Source: Photobacterium rosenbergii (GTDB lineage Bacteria > Pseudomonadota > Gammaproteobacteria > Enterobacterales > Vibrionaceae). Taken from it: a stretch of DNA of 64,000 bases. The notes beneath the pieces are model-generated. The model was not told where the DNA came from. It was given only the letters and a program-made list of their open reading frames with translations, and made no database searches. The DNA is taken from positions 124,001 to 188,000 of the forward strand of contig NZ_PYMB01000001.1 in the NCBI RefSeq assembly GCF_003026455.1, read 5' to 3'. The position numbers and the translations under genes are program-made. Below, in pieces: positions 44,452-53,598 of this stretch (its first letter is position 1; each line of letters opens with the position of its first letter).

Positions 44452-45288
44452 ATGACTTTATCCACGGACTTAGCGCCAATTTGGCTCGGTGAGCCAGCAC
44501 AACCCACATTAGAATCTCAACTCGAATGGCTTTATCAGCGAGAGCCTTTCTTTCGTTTACAATATGGCCAAGTGGGTACGTGTTTACCTGGATGGGCTGA
44601 ACAACACCTAGAGTCGACAGTCATGGCTTTTAGTCAGGATGTCGATACGCGCCTAGCAGTCGGTGCTTCATTGTGGTTGAAGAGTTTCACTGCTCATTTG
44701 TTTTCAGGGTTGGCCGCACTGAGACTGAAGTTTAACCGTGTACTTATGCCAACCCTTGAGCAAATTAGCCTTGATGTGGCTGAGAATGGAAAACTAAAGC
44801 GTGTAGGTATTGCTAAGGATGTTACGTTTTATTGTTTAGCCGACGATCCACTTGCCTGTACATCTCAAGCAAACGTTGTTGAATCGGAACAAGCTTTGGA
44901 TCGAATGCTATCAGACTTTGTTATTGAAGTAGGCCATTATCTTGCGGATAAGTTTAAGCAGCAGAAAGTGAACACACCTCAATACTGGGGAGCGATTGGT
45001 TATGCGTTAGGTTTGGTGTTCCAGAAACTCACCCAGCATGGCTGTGATAAAGCACTCATTGAGCGTTTAACTCCCAAAGCTGATGTTTGGCTCGCGACTT
45101 TATTACCTAAATATGCTGAACTGAACAGTGTTAAGGCCGCAACCCAAGATAACATGAGTATTAACTATATTCGCCGGGAAACTTGCTGTATGAAGTACAA
45201 GTTAGATGGAAAGAAACATTGTGCCACTTGCCAGCAACGGGAGCCTGAAGCACAACTAGCGCTTTATCAATCAAAAGTGCCGGTATAA
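44452..45288 (+). CDS. FhuF-like siderophore-iron reductase with C-terminal [2Fe-2S] motif
   Basis: A 278-aa cytoplasmic protein. The C-terminal cysteine set RRETCCMKYKLDGKKHCATC (CC-x10-C-x2-C) is the signature of the FhuF family, which holds a [2Fe-2S] cluster and reduces ferric siderophores. The N-terminal 220 residues are alpha-rich with little motif content (SLWLKSFTAHLFSGLAALRLKFNR). It lies 5 kb from a second, unrelated siderophore reductase (SIP), and 12 kb from the Vct uptake operon. Confidence 0.85.
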   Translation: MTLSTDLAPIWLGEPAQPTLESQLEWLYQREPFFRLQYGQVGTCLPGWAEQHLESTVMAFSQDVDTRLAVGASLWLKSFTAHLFSGLAALRLKFNRVLMPTLEQISLDVAENGKLKRVGIAKDVTFYCLADDPLACTSQANVVESEQALDRMLSDFVIEVGHYLADKFKQQKVNTPQYWGAIGYALGLVFQKLTQHGCDKALIERLTPKADVWLATLLPKYAELNSVKAATQDNMSINYIRRETCCMKYKLDGKKHCATCQQREPEAQLALYQSKVPV

Positions 45289-45290
45289 TT

Positions 45291-46112
45291 CTATTCGGTC
45301 AGTTTCAACTTACCGGCACCGTCGGGATAGAGCACTTTATCTAGGCTATCACGTAAATCGATAAGGGGCTGTTGGCTAATCTCGATAATACTTCTCGCAG
45401 GTCTGTCGAGTTCGACAATCAGGGTTAACACCAAAGAAAAAGCGAGAGCAAAGGGCAGGGCTGCAACTAACGCTCTGCCTTTGTTCTGTGCTCCAACTTG
45501 GACACCGTTTAGTGCAATGGTAAGAAAAGTCAGCAGGCCTAGAGTGAACCAGATACTGACAGGGATACGTCCTCTAATCCCCTTGTTGACCCGCTCTGTA
45601 TGTACATCGATAACTTCATTAAGAGAGTTGATGTACAGCAAGAGTAATTCTGGTGATGTACTACCGTGAGAATCTACTGCTTGATTCCAGAGTTGTAGTT
45701 GTAAGATTTCACTTTCCTTGATGACAGTATTCACCTTTTGTTCTTGTTCATTTTTCTTTTCTATCACTCTAAGGGTGACATATTCACGTAGTAGTTCTCG
45801 ACTACGAGAACGGTAGGGCTCTGCTAGTAACCCGGTACGCAGTATGGTTGTACCCACCGCATTGGCTTCAGTTAGAACCAGTTCTTTTCTGTCTGCGGAT
45901 TTTGCTGCCGCCATACTGAATGTTATGGCAAGGATGAAAGCAAGCAAACTGGCAAGACCGGTTGCCATCGGGCTGATAGATTGACTGTATTCGTTTGATG
46001 GAAAGCGAAGTGCCAAGCGATAGCCAAACTCAAACATAAGGGCAATGGCCCCGAAAATTAATCCAAGGATGATAAAGATTGAGAGAGAATCGATAAAGGA
46101 TTCTTGATACAT
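45291..46112 (-). CDS. DUF4239 (bestrophin-like) membrane protein
   Basis: A 273-aa inner-membrane protein with two hydrophobic pairs: about 10-30 and 50-72 (SPMATGLASLLAFILAITFSMA), and about 190-235 (FTLGLLTFLTIALNG, ALVAALPFALAFSLVLTLIVE). The soluble middle holds RxxELLREYVTLR. These are features of DUF4239, predicted as bestrophin-like channels. The role is unknown. It converges tightly (2 bp) on the FhuF-like gene. Confidence 0.8.
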   Translation of the reverse strand: MYQESFIDSLSIFIILGLIFGAIALMFEFGYRLALRFPSNEYSQSISPMATGLASLLAFILAITFSMAAAKSADRKELVLTEANAVGTTILRTGLLAEPYRSRSRELLREYVTLRVIEKKNEQEQKVNTVIKESEILQLQLWNQAVDSHGSTSPELLLLYINSLNEVIDVHTERVNKGIRGRIPVSIWFTLGLLTFLTIALNGVQVGAQNKGRALVAALPFALAFSLVLTLIVELDRPARSIIEISQQPLIDLRDSLDKVLYPDGAGKLKLTE

Positions 46113-46290
46113 ACGACAACCTTGAAAAGAGACTCAACCAAACGTTCGCGTGTAGCCTGAAGGAATGAAACTAGTGAAACTTCAGACATCTGGCTAACAG
46201 TATAGCGGGTCATGGCTGTCACAATTCTTAGATGCGCACGGTAAGCTAAACTGATAGTGTTCATAAATCCTGCCTCTCGAGGAATAAGAG

Positions 46291-46722
46291 ATGAAATACA
46301 AACATGTCTTGTTAGCTGTGAACTTTGATGCGAACGCTGAATATTTAGTAATGAAAGCCGCTCAACAGGCGAGATCTCATGATGCACTGCTGAGTGTGAT
46401 TCATATTGATCCAGATTTTACTGAGTTATACGAAGGGGTGAGGGAATTTAACCCTACTGCGTTTGATGATTCGGTGCATAACGAGTCAGTCCGGGAAATG
46501 GCTGAGCTGTTAAAGGAGGCTGATTACCCTATATTCAAGCATATTTTCTATGCTGGATATGTAGAAGATCAAATCATTAAAGCCATTGAAGAGTACGATG
46601 TTGATCTTCTTGTCTTTGGGCACCATGAATCAAGTTGGTTTCACCAGTTGACTATGTCTAGCAGTGAACCTTTGCTGCGAAAAATGCCTTGTGACTTGTT
46701 GTTTGTCAGAGTTGAAAAGTAG
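46291..46722 (+). CDS. Universal stress protein family (UspA-like)
   Basis: A 143-aa protein of the Usp fold: KYKHVLLAVNFDANAEYLVMKA at the start, DVDLLVFGHHESSW near the middle, and SSSEPLLRKMPCDLLFVR at the end. The usual G-2x-G-9x-G nucleotide motif is incomplete (GHHES...SSSEP), as in UspA itself, so it may not bind ATP. Induced by starvation or stress in other bacteria. Divergent from the DUF4239 gene. Confidence 0.87.
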   Translation: MKYKHVLLAVNFDANAEYLVMKAAQQARSHDALLSVIHIDPDFTELYEGVREFNPTAFDDSVHNESVREMAELLKEADYPIFKHIFYAGYVEDQIIKAIEEYDVDLLVFGHHESSWFHQLTMSSSEPLLRKMPCDLLFVRVEK

Positions 46723-46726
46723 AGCG

Positions 46727-47254
46727 TTAGCTTTCTAATATTGGTGTTACAGAAGTCCAGGCGTATACCAATTCATCTACCAGACTACCTTCTGGCGCTT
46801 GCCATTGCTGGGTAATAATAGGTTTACCACCTAGGTAATCATAAAACTTCTGGGCACTTTGGTTTTGGCTGAGCACCTCTAGATAAGCACCGGCGTGTGA
46901 GGCTTCTGTTTGGATAACTTGAGCTGCATGTTTTAGTAATGCTTTGCCGATCCCTTTTCCTATTGTGCTGACATCAACGTGGAGGTTTTCGATTAACGTG
47001 CCATATTCATGGCTTTGATCGACATAGATACAGATAAAACCAAGCAGCTTATGGTCCTCTGTTGCGACCAATATTCGTTGATTAGAACTTGGCTTACTAA
47101 AACGTTGGTGCCAAATCGCACCACGCTCAGTAAAGACATCTTCAGAAAGGTACTTTTCTGTGAGCAAACCGGCATAAACAGTTTGCCAGCTTGTCGCGTG
47201 CAACTGGCTGATAGCGTCTCTGTCTTCCAATCTTGCTGGCTTTATAGTAATCAC
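46727..47254 (-). CDS. GNAT-family N-acetyltransferase
   Basis: A 175-aa acetyltransferase: ISQLHATSWQTVYAGLLTE at the N-terminus, ENLHVDVSTIGKGIGKALLKHAAQ (acetyl-CoA loop) and YLEVLSQNQSAQKFYDYLGG. Substrate unknown. It converges on the universal stress gene with only 4 bp between their ends. Confidence 0.85.
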   Translation of the reverse strand: MITIKPARLEDRDAISQLHATSWQTVYAGLLTEKYLSEDVFTERGAIWHQRFSKPSSNQRILVATEDHKLLGFICIYVDQSHEYGTLIENLHVDVSTIGKGIGKALLKHAAQVIQTEASHAGAYLEVLSQNQSAQKFYDYLGGKPIITQQWQAPEGSLVDELVYAWTSVTPILES

Positions 47255-47602
47255 AAAACCTCCTTATATTGTTTATTCACTTCCCATATACCTTTGATGT
47301 TACTTCAAATATTTCCTTCTGCAATACCAGTTTTGAACAACTGATTCTGTGAGCGCATAGCAAAACAACTCAAATATTGGTTGACCAAGTGTTTGGGTAG
47401 AAACTTTTCGTTAAATGGTGCTGAAGGTGATGCACTATCAGGATTGGCTTCGTTTAAGGTCATTTAACATTATCAAAGCGTTTATTAGCTAAAATAGACA
47501 AAATATTTGATCGTGGTCTACTAATTTAACTGGATTGGTCGACCACTTGTTGTGGGTGGTATACTATGAACCTACATATTTAATTTGCCACCCGAGGTAT
47601 CA
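47255..47602. promoter_or_regulatory. Divergent promoter region with TGGTCGACCA palindrome
   Basis: A 348-bp region between divergent genes. TGGTCGACCA at 47536-47545 is a perfect palindrome 57 bp before the YhcH start, with an extended -10 TGGTATACT at 47557-47565. A second partial copy, TGGTCTACTA, begins at 47514. The shape fits GntR/FadR-subfamily sites such as those of hexuronate regulators. The rest shows nothing. Confidence 0.45.
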
Positions 47603-48085
47603 GTGTACAGAGGTAACTTAAGCTCTCTGGAAAGCTATCGTCATATACCATGCTCGTTGATTGAAATCATCCAGATAGTGAAGCGAAAAATTCAAACAAA
47701 TAGCAAGAATGGTACTTATCCTGTGATTGGTGATGATGTTTTCTATTTCATTGTAGACGACAAGACAAAGCACCTTTCAGAGACAAAGTCAGAAATTCAT
47801 CGAAGGTATGTTGATGTACAAATTGTATTGGAAGGAGAGGAAATGTATGGGTATAGCCTAAGTCCTTTTAATTCAATCTCTGAAGACTTCATTACAGAGA
47901 AAGACATCGCTTTTGGTAAAGATATCATCGACGAGCAGTTCACTACTTTATATAAAGACGACTTTATTATTTTTAACACTAATCAACCTCATCGTCCTTT
48001 AGTCGCACCATCTGAGCCTCAGAGTGTTAAAAAAGTAGTAATAAAAATCAGTAATAAATATTTAAATAATGACGTGGAATTTTGA
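47603..48085 (+). CDS. YhcH/YjgK/YiaL-family protein
   Basis: A 160-aa cupin-like protein of the YhcH family: NGTYPVIGDDVFYFIVDDKT, SEIHRRYVDVQIVLEGEE and FIIFNTNQPHRPLVAP, with the metal-binding Glu/His set. E. coli YhcH sits in the sialic-acid operon; other members accompany sugar or sugar-acid genes, and anomerase roles have been proposed. No sugar genes are present here. The GTG at 47603 with GAGG upstream is preferred to the TTG at 47585. The next gene follows with no gap. Confidence 0.8.
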   Translation: MYRGNLSSLESYRHIPCSLIEIIQIVKRKIQTNSKNGTYPVIGDDVFYFIVDDKTKHLSETKSEIHRRYVDVQIVLEGEEMYGYSLSPFNSISEDFITEKDIAFGKDIIDEQFTTLYKDDFIIFNTNQPHRPLVAPSEPQSVKKVVIKISNKYLNNDVEF

Positions 48086-48481
48086 ATGAATACTTATATG
48101 AATATGTTGGCGTGGGAAGACAAATCTATTCCACATCGATTGTGGGTTGAAAGGCTGGATAATAATCAGACTAGGTTATGCATGAAAGTTGTAAAAGATA
48201 TTGAACCTGAAATGCTTTATTTAGAATTGCCGACTTCACAAGAAAAAGTTATTGTCGCTTGGCAGGGAAGGGCTACCGCAGTTTCCGAAGCTTATGATGA
48301 TGGCTGTCTCTATTCACAGGTTCGTAGTTTATTTAACTTGGAAAATGGTTGTGTTGTTTGGACTGTGAACCATATACAGTTAGCTGACAAAACAAAAATG
48401 TCCGCTGATAAGTTATCCTTTGTTCCTGGTATGGCGCATGATCAAGGCTTGTTAAAGCCATTAAAGGCGGTTTCTCTATAA
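48086..48481 (+). CDS. Protein of unknown function, coupled to yhcH-like gene
   Basis: A 131-aa soluble protein that begins directly after the TGA of the YhcH gene, so the two are translated together. MNTYMNMLAWEDKSIPHRLW opens the sequence; beta-strand-rich middle (RLCMKVVKDIEPEMLYLELP), VVWTVNHIQLA towards the end. ATGs at 48098 or 48104 are possible alternatives. No domain recognised. Confidence 0.6.
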   Translation: MNTYMNMLAWEDKSIPHRLWVERLDNNQTRLCMKVVKDIEPEMLYLELPTSQEKVIVAWQGRATAVSEAYDDGCLYSQVRSLFNLENGCVVWTVNHIQLADKTKMSADKLSFVPGMAHDQGLLKPLKAVSL

Positions 48482-48529
48482 ATGTAAATATTAAATTTCA
48501 ATCGTAACTCATCTGCCAGATAACTCTAT

Positions 48530-48563
48530 AAAAGCACATCCAACTTTTTTTTGATGTGCTTTT
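48530..48563 (+). terminator. Probable terminator
   Basis: A perfect 11-bp stem AAAAGCACATC/GATGTGCTTTT with a 12-base loop rich in T, after the YhcH pair. Confidence 0.65.
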
Positions 48564-48632
48564 GAAAAACGATAACTGTATCCAGAAGTGATTACCATTT
48601 TTATGAAAGAAGGTCTATTTTGAATTTTTGGT

Positions 48633-49310
48633 TTAATCGTGTGATGGAACTATTTTAGATAGATACTGACAGCATAATGCTGGGCTGGATAAAATTGGGA
48701 CTGATCCCTGTTCTATATATTGAATGGCCGGAGCCATTGAGGCTTGAGCAAGGATGATACTATCGCCGAGAAAGTCATTTTGCTCAATGTGTTTTGCAAT
48801 AGCTTTAGCATAGGAAACTGTATCTCCATCAGCATAGTATTTCCAGGCGCCAGGAATTACATCACAAGTAATAGCAGGAGACTGTTTTAGTTGTTTAGCA
48901 CATTGCTCAAGCAACTTTAGGGTCGGCTCTATTGTGCTTTCTAGTGCCGCAAGAACATGAATGCTGCTATTTAGTACAGCGTTCTCCGCCATAGGTCTAT
49001 CGACACGAATGACTCGGGCTGTAATATCCATCGTTTGCTCTGCTGCATCACCTATAGTTGAGCAGGTGCAGATGATGATGTCTGCACCTGTTAAGGCTAT
49101 TTCCTGAACTTCCCGCTGGACAAGATTGACGACATTCGATGTCAGGCCATCAGCCATGGCCTGTTTGAGAAGTTGCTCATTGACATGGTGGCTAATCGTC
49201 ACACTTTTATCGGCAAGGTATTGATCAATATAAGGGTGAAATAAGACTTTGTTTGCTTCAAGCGTGTAGAGAAAAGCAATTTTCATTGTATGCAATGTGG
49301 CTATGTTCAT
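48633..49310 (-). CDS. Aspartate/glutamate racemase-family protein
   Basis: A 225-aa protein of the Asp/Glu/hydantoin racemase fold. The first catalytic Cys is in IICTCSTIGDAAEQ. The second catalytic Cys expected in the C-terminal half is replaced in the equivalent strand (SIILAQASMAPA), so a normal two-base racemase reaction is doubtful. This variant may act as a decarboxylase, isomerase or binding protein. The ATG at 49310 has TTAGGA six bases upstream and is preferred over 49286. Single gene. Confidence 0.78.
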   Translation of the reverse strand: MNIATLHTMKIAFLYTLEANKVLFHPYIDQYLADKSVTISHHVNEQLLKQAMADGLTSNVVNLVQREVQEIALTGADIIICTCSTIGDAAEQTMDITARVIRVDRPMAENAVLNSSIHVLAALESTIEPTLKLLEQCAKQLKQSPAITCDVIPGAWKYYADGDTVSYAKAIAKHIEQNDFLGDSIILAQASMAPAIQYIEQGSVPILSSPALCCQYLSKIVPSHD

Positions 49311-49574
49311 TCCTAAGGCCTTCGTTTGTTATTTCTTCCGCACTTTAATTTTAATCAGAGACAAATTCTTAAGTGGTTAAGCATACACAGGTATTGTTGG
49401 TGAACCAAAATAGGTTGGTATGTCATCCATCTATGATAGATATACGATTTAGATTATAAATCTGATGGATAATTTAGTCATGAGAGCTAGGTCACAAACT
49501 AATTGGTTAGCCGGATGCTGGGGTGTTTGTGGTATTGGTAGGTCAATTTTTTTAGGGCTTCTTTGCTTACATAG

Positions 49575-49727
49575 AAACGACCATCAAGCCAACTCATAAC
49601 TATCCAGATAGCCATCTCAGCAAACGAACTCAATCGCAATGCTGATGATTCTGTGGCCAGTACCGAGCAACTTGCTGTTACCAATAGCCAATTAAATGCC
49701 ATGGTAGCGAATTTTAAGTTGAAGTAA
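49575..49727 (+). pseudogene. C-terminal fragment of a methyl-accepting chemotaxis protein
   Basis: After a TAG at 49572, 50 in-frame codons end at TAA 49725 and read QIAISANELNRNADDSVAST then EQLAVTNSQLNAMVANFKLK, the standard last helix of a chemoreceptor (the conserved 'STEQLA...S..L...V..FK' tail). Upstream of the TAG no receptor sequence remains. It is a leftover of a deleted receptor gene, lying just before the Fur box of the SIP gene. Confidence 0.7.
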
Positions 49728-49739
49728 GTTGATTTTATC

Positions 49740-49764
49740 AGTGATAATCAATCTTATTATCACT
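49740..49764. promoter_or_regulatory. Fur box upstream of the siderophore-interacting protein gene
   Basis: Arms AGTGATAAT (49740-49748) and ATTATCACT (49756-49764) form a perfect 9-bp inverted repeat around CAATCTT, close to the Fur consensus of GATAAT units. It ends 18 bp before the start codon, overlapping the expected promoter. Confidence 0.75.
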
Positions 49765-49782
49765 TTTATTGTGGAGTATTAC

Positions 49783-50613
49783 ATGGCCCAGGCTATGCGT
49801 CCAAAAATGAGCCCAAAGCAGCTGACGGTGGTGGGAAACGAGCTGATCACCCCCAATATGATCCGTTTGACGCTGGGTGGTGAAGGAAGCCAGCATTTTT
49901 CCCAAGAAAGTGCAGGGCAGTATGTGAAGTTCCTTTTTACTGCCGATGGCAGTACCGACATCAGTACCTTGCCCGAGGGGCAAAAGCCAATGATGCGTAC
50001 CTTCACCGTGTCAGGCTATCAACCTGATGCCAGTACAATCACCATCGATGTTGCTAAGCATGAACTCGCAGAGCTCGATGGCGTTATCACCCCAGATATT
50101 GGCGGCTATGCTTCTCGTTGGGCCGTTAAAGCACAAGTGGGGGATGTGATTTCCTTGGTTGGTCCTCGCCCCATTCAAGCGATGCCAGTTGATGCAGAGC
50201 ACTTCTTGTTGGTAGCCGATATGACGGCGCAGACCGCGTTGCAGGGTAAATTGGCGTTACTGCCTGATAATGCCAAAGGTCACGTCGTCCTTGATGTACC
50301 GACTAAAGCAGATTTACAGCCTCTTGCCCTGTCTGAAAGCGTTGAGCTAGTTGTTAATATCAGCTCTGAAAGTTCACTCTCCAACTGCGTTAAAGCGTTA
50401 GAACTGAACACGGAGAACCTGGCGGTATGGTGTGCTTGCGAGTTTAGTGAGATGAGGACGATCCGTAGTTACATTACATCGGATAAGGCTGTCGATCGTA
50501 AAATGTGTTACTTCAGCAGTTACTGGAAACACGGTGTGACTGAAGATGGACATAAAGTTCTAAAGCGTGAAGACAGTATGGCGCTAGAAGAACAAGTAGC
50601 AAAAGCAAAATAA
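49783..50613 (+). CDS. Siderophore-interacting protein (FAD-dependent ferric-siderophore reductase, ViuB/YqjH type)
   Basis: A 276-aa cytoplasmic flavoprotein. The FAD domain (about 15-130) holds MMRTFTVSGYQPDASTITID with the R-x-Y/F-T-like FAD motif, and HELAELDGVITPDIGGYASRWA. The C-terminal domain (about 140-276) has DMTAQTALQGKLALL and the family ending FSSYWKHGVTEDG. It releases iron from imported siderophores using NAD(P)H. The ATG at 49783 follows TGGAG. It lies directly behind a Fur box. Confidence 0.9.
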   Translation: MAQAMRPKMSPKQLTVVGNELITPNMIRLTLGGEGSQHFSQESAGQYVKFLFTADGSTDISTLPEGQKPMMRTFTVSGYQPDASTITIDVAKHELAELDGVITPDIGGYASRWAVKAQVGDVISLVGPRPIQAMPVDAEHFLLVADMTAQTALQGKLALLPDNAKGHVVLDVPTKADLQPLALSESVELVVNISSESSLSNCVKALELNTENLAVWCACEFSEMRTIRSYITSDKAVDRKMCYFSSYWKHGVTEDGHKVLKREDSMALEEQVAKAK

Positions 50614-50638
50614 CGCATATAAAATACAACTTTAAAAC

Positions 50639-50676
50639 AAAAAGCCCTGTAAATTACTTTTACAGGGCTTTTTTTA
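50639..50676 (+). terminator. Terminator after the SIP gene
   Basis: AAAGCCCTGTAAA/TTTACAGGGCTTT followed by TTTTT. Confidence 0.88.
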
Positions 50677-51156
50677 TAGATGCATACATGCTGTGAATGT
50701 TTGTTTTTAATGTTTTAAGTAGATTTATTATACATTCCAAGTTGCTGTTTTTTTAATTTCTAAATCTATTTAAAAGAAGACAATATTAAAGAATAAGGCA
50801 TATTATGAAATATTATTAATGGCATATTTTCACTGAATTCATTTCTCATTTGCGTTTGATTATCAATGCCAGCGCCCAGTAATCATAAGGGTTTATGTCA
50901 TTAATGACCGATTTTATCTCATATCCAATATTATATTTCTGTACATATTTCATATCTGTTGCTCAAAAAATACGTGCTTGCATTAATTTATTATCACATA
51001 GTGTCTTAAATTGATGGGGATCATTAATTTGTGATTACTACTACTTTAGTATCAGCCGCATAATAAATAAGTAAAACAACCCGTCTTGATTTGTATTGTT
51101 CTTATAAAACAAATTACAAATGGATGGTTTTACTCCTCATTCATAATGGTCGCAAT
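50677..51156. promoter_or_regulatory. Upstream region of the dms operon
   Basis: 480 bp without a gene. AT-rich; it carries the FNR-like site at 51011 and a -10-like TAGTAT at 51047-51052. Confidence 0.5.
51011..51024. promoter_or_regulatory. FNR-like site upstream of dmsA
   Basis: TTGATGGGGATCAT matches the FNR consensus TTGAT-N4-ATCAA at 9 of 10 positions. Centre 51017.5; a TAGTAT -10 about 32 bp downstream gives the -41.5 geometry of a class II activated promoter. Confidence 0.75.
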
Positions 51157-53586
51157 ATGAAAAACTGGATAAACGAAGCAATTCTTTCGCCAATGAAGCG
51201 CCGTAGCTTTATTAAGTGGAGTGCCGCTGTTGGGGGTGCTGCAGCTACTGTCGGTTCTGGCCTTCCGCTAAAAGCGGTTGCTAAAACTAAAGAAGAGGTT
51301 GCAGGAGAGACTAACACAGTCTGGTCTGCCTGTATGGTTAACTGTGGTAGCCGTTGTGCACTTCGTGTACACACTAAAGATGGTGTAATTACTCAGATCG
51401 AAACGGATAACCGTGGTGACGATAGCGAGTTTGGTAAACACCAAATCCGTGCGTGTCTGCGTGGCCGTTCTATCAAGCACCGTGTTTACAACCCAGACCG
51501 CCTGAAGTACCCAATGAAACGTGTCGGTGAGCGTGGCGAAGGGCGTTTCGAGCGTATCAGCTGGGATGAAGCGCTGGACTTGATGGCTGACAAACTGAAG
51601 TACACCATCAAAGAGTATGGCAACGACTCTATCTTTATTACTTACGGCTCGGGTACCCAAGGCTACCGTACTGACGGTAAGGATTGCTTCAAGCGACTAT
51701 TCAATATGATGGGTGGTTTCCTGGACTATTACGGAAACTACAGCTGGGGCCAGATCATGTTCGCCCTGCCATTCACCTACGGTGACAAAAAGGCAGCAGC
51801 TTACGGCTCTTACACCACAGAGATTGAAAATGCAGAGCTGTTGGTCATGTTTGGCTACAACCCTGCTGAAACGCGGATGAGTGGTGGCGGTGAAATCCAC
51901 GAGCATATTTCAGCACAACGTAAGAAAAATGTCCGTACCATCATCATCGACCCACGCTACACAGATACCATGCTGGGTAAAGAAGATGAGTGGCTAGCGA
52001 TTCGTCCAGGTACTGATGCCGCTCTGGTTGAAGCTATCGCACACGTACTGATCACTGAGAACCTGGTGGATCAGGCGTTCCTAGACAAATACTGTCAGGG
52101 TTACGACGAGAAAACGCTGCCAGCAAGTGCGCCGGCAAACGGCCACTACAAAGCGCATATCTTGGGTCAAGGTCCTGACGGTATCGAAAAGACACCAAAA
52201 TGGGCGGCAGGTATCACGGGTATCCCTGAGAAGAAGATCATCCAACTTGCTCGCGAAATCGGTACAGCTAAACCTTGTTTCATCACTCAGGGGACCGGTA
52301 TTCAACGTCAGGCGAACGGCGAGCAGACTTCTCGTTCTATCGTTATGCTGCCAATCCTAACCGGTAACATTGGGCTTCCGGGTACCAATACCGGTGATAT
52401 GCCAGCTAACTACGGTTACCCAGCGCCGCGTATCCCTGTGGGTACTAACCCTGTGAAAGTCAAGGTCCCGTTCTTCAAGTGGAGTGATGCGATTTGGCGC
52501 CACGAGGAAATGACCGACAAGACTGACGGTATCCAAGGTGACGAGCGTATGCGTACGCCAATCAAGTTCATTCTTGCATACTCTGGCAATGTATTGATGA
52601 ACCAGCATGCGGATCTAAACCGTAATGCCGAAATCATTAAAGATGAGTCATTGGCTGAGTTTATCGTGGTATGCGACAACCATATGACGGCATCTGCACG
52701 CCATGCTGACCTACTACTACCTGATGTAACGACTATCGAAAACAACGAAGTTAGCTCTGATGGTTACTCATCTGGCTCGATGGCAGGCCTATGGCCGCTA
52801 GTTCGTGCAATCGAACCGCTTTACGAAACGCGCAGTGCCTACCAAATGTGTGCGGAACTATCTAAGCGTTTTGGCTTGTACGAGCAGTTCACGGAAGGCC
52901 GCAGCCGTGATGAGTGGCTTGAGCACCTTTACGCCGAGCGAATGAAGCAAGACCCGAACATTCCTTCCCTTGAGCAGTTGCGTAAAGAAGGACCATATAC
53001 CGTGGTTGCGCCGAAAGAAGGCCGTATTGCCTTGGAAGATTTCCGCAAGGATCCAGAGGCAAACCCAGTTGGCACGCCTTCAGGCCGTATCGAGATCTAC
53101 TCGACCAAGCTAGAAACGATTGCCAAAGAGTGGGAGTTGAAAGAAGGCGATGTCATTACGCCACTTCCGCAATACGTAACGACTTGGGAAAGCCACTTGG
53201 ATCCAAAGACCAAGGAATTCCCTCTGCAGCTATTTGGTTATCACACCAAAGGCCGTACCCACTCGACGTACCACAACATCCCGTGGCTACGTGAAGCGGT
53301 ATTTGACGGTATTTGGATGAACCCTGTAGATGCTGCGAAACGCAATTTGAAGAGCGGTGATTTCGTTAAAGTTTGGAACGACCGTGGTGAAATCCGCGTC
53401 GCAATCAAAGTGACTCCTCGTATCATGCCGGGTGTGACTGCCCTAGGCCAAGGTGCCTGGTATAGCCCTGACAAGAAAGGTGTCGACCAAGGCGGTTGTA
53501 TCAACTCGCTGACGTCACAGCGTGCAACACCGTTATCGAAAGGTAACCCACAGCACACCATTCTAGTTGAAGTAGCCAAGGCCTAA
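51157..53586 (+). CDS. dmsA: DMSO reductase-type molybdopterin catalytic subunit
   Basis: An 809-aa Tat-exported Mo-bisMGD enzyme reducing DMSO or related S/N-oxides in anaerobic respiration. The twin-arginine signal MKRRSFIKWSAAVGGAAAT starts at residue 13. The N-terminal [4Fe-4S] motif is CMVNCGSRC with a later Cys in ACLRGRS. The Mo-ligand Ser is presumably in YGNYSWGQIM, as in DmsA. Length matches E. coli DmsA (about 810). The start at 51157 has a weak ribosome site; it is chosen because it gives a DmsA-like leader. FNR-like site upstream. First gene of dmsABC. Confidence 0.93.
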   Translation: MKNWINEAILSPMKRRSFIKWSAAVGGAAATVGSGLPLKAVAKTKEEVAGETNTVWSACMVNCGSRCALRVHTKDGVITQIETDNRGDDSEFGKHQIRACLRGRSIKHRVYNPDRLKYPMKRVGERGEGRFERISWDEALDLMADKLKYTIKEYGNDSIFITYGSGTQGYRTDGKDCFKRLFNMMGGFLDYYGNYSWGQIMFALPFTYGDKKAAAYGSYTTEIENAELLVMFGYNPAETRMSGGGEIHEHISAQRKKNVRTIIIDPRYTDTMLGKEDEWLAIRPGTDAALVEAIAHVLITENLVDQAFLDKYCQGYDEKTLPASAPANGHYKAHILGQGPDGIEKTPKWAAGITGIPEKKIIQLAREIGTAKPCFITQGTGIQRQANGEQTSRSIVMLPILTGNIGLPGTNTGDMPANYGYPAPRIPVGTNPVKVKVPFFKWSDAIWRHEEMTDKTDGIQGDERMRTPIKFILAYSGNVLMNQHADLNRNAEIIKDESLAEFIVVCDNHMTASARHADLLLPDVTTIENNEVSSDGYSSGSMAGLWPLVRAIEPLYETRSAYQMCAELSKRFGLYEQFTEGRSRDEWLEHLYAERMKQDPNIPSLEQLRKEGPYTVVAPKEGRIALEDFRKDPEANPVGTPSGRIEIYSTKLETIAKEWELKEGDVITPLPQYVTTWESHLDPKTKEFPLQLFGYHTKGRTHSTYHNIPWLREAVFDGIWMNPVDAAKRNLKSGDFVKVWNDRGEIRVAIKVTPRIMPGVTALGQGAWYSPDKKGVDQGGCINSLTSQRATPLSKGNPQHTILVEVAKA

Positions 53587-53598
53587 GGAGAAGCGTAA

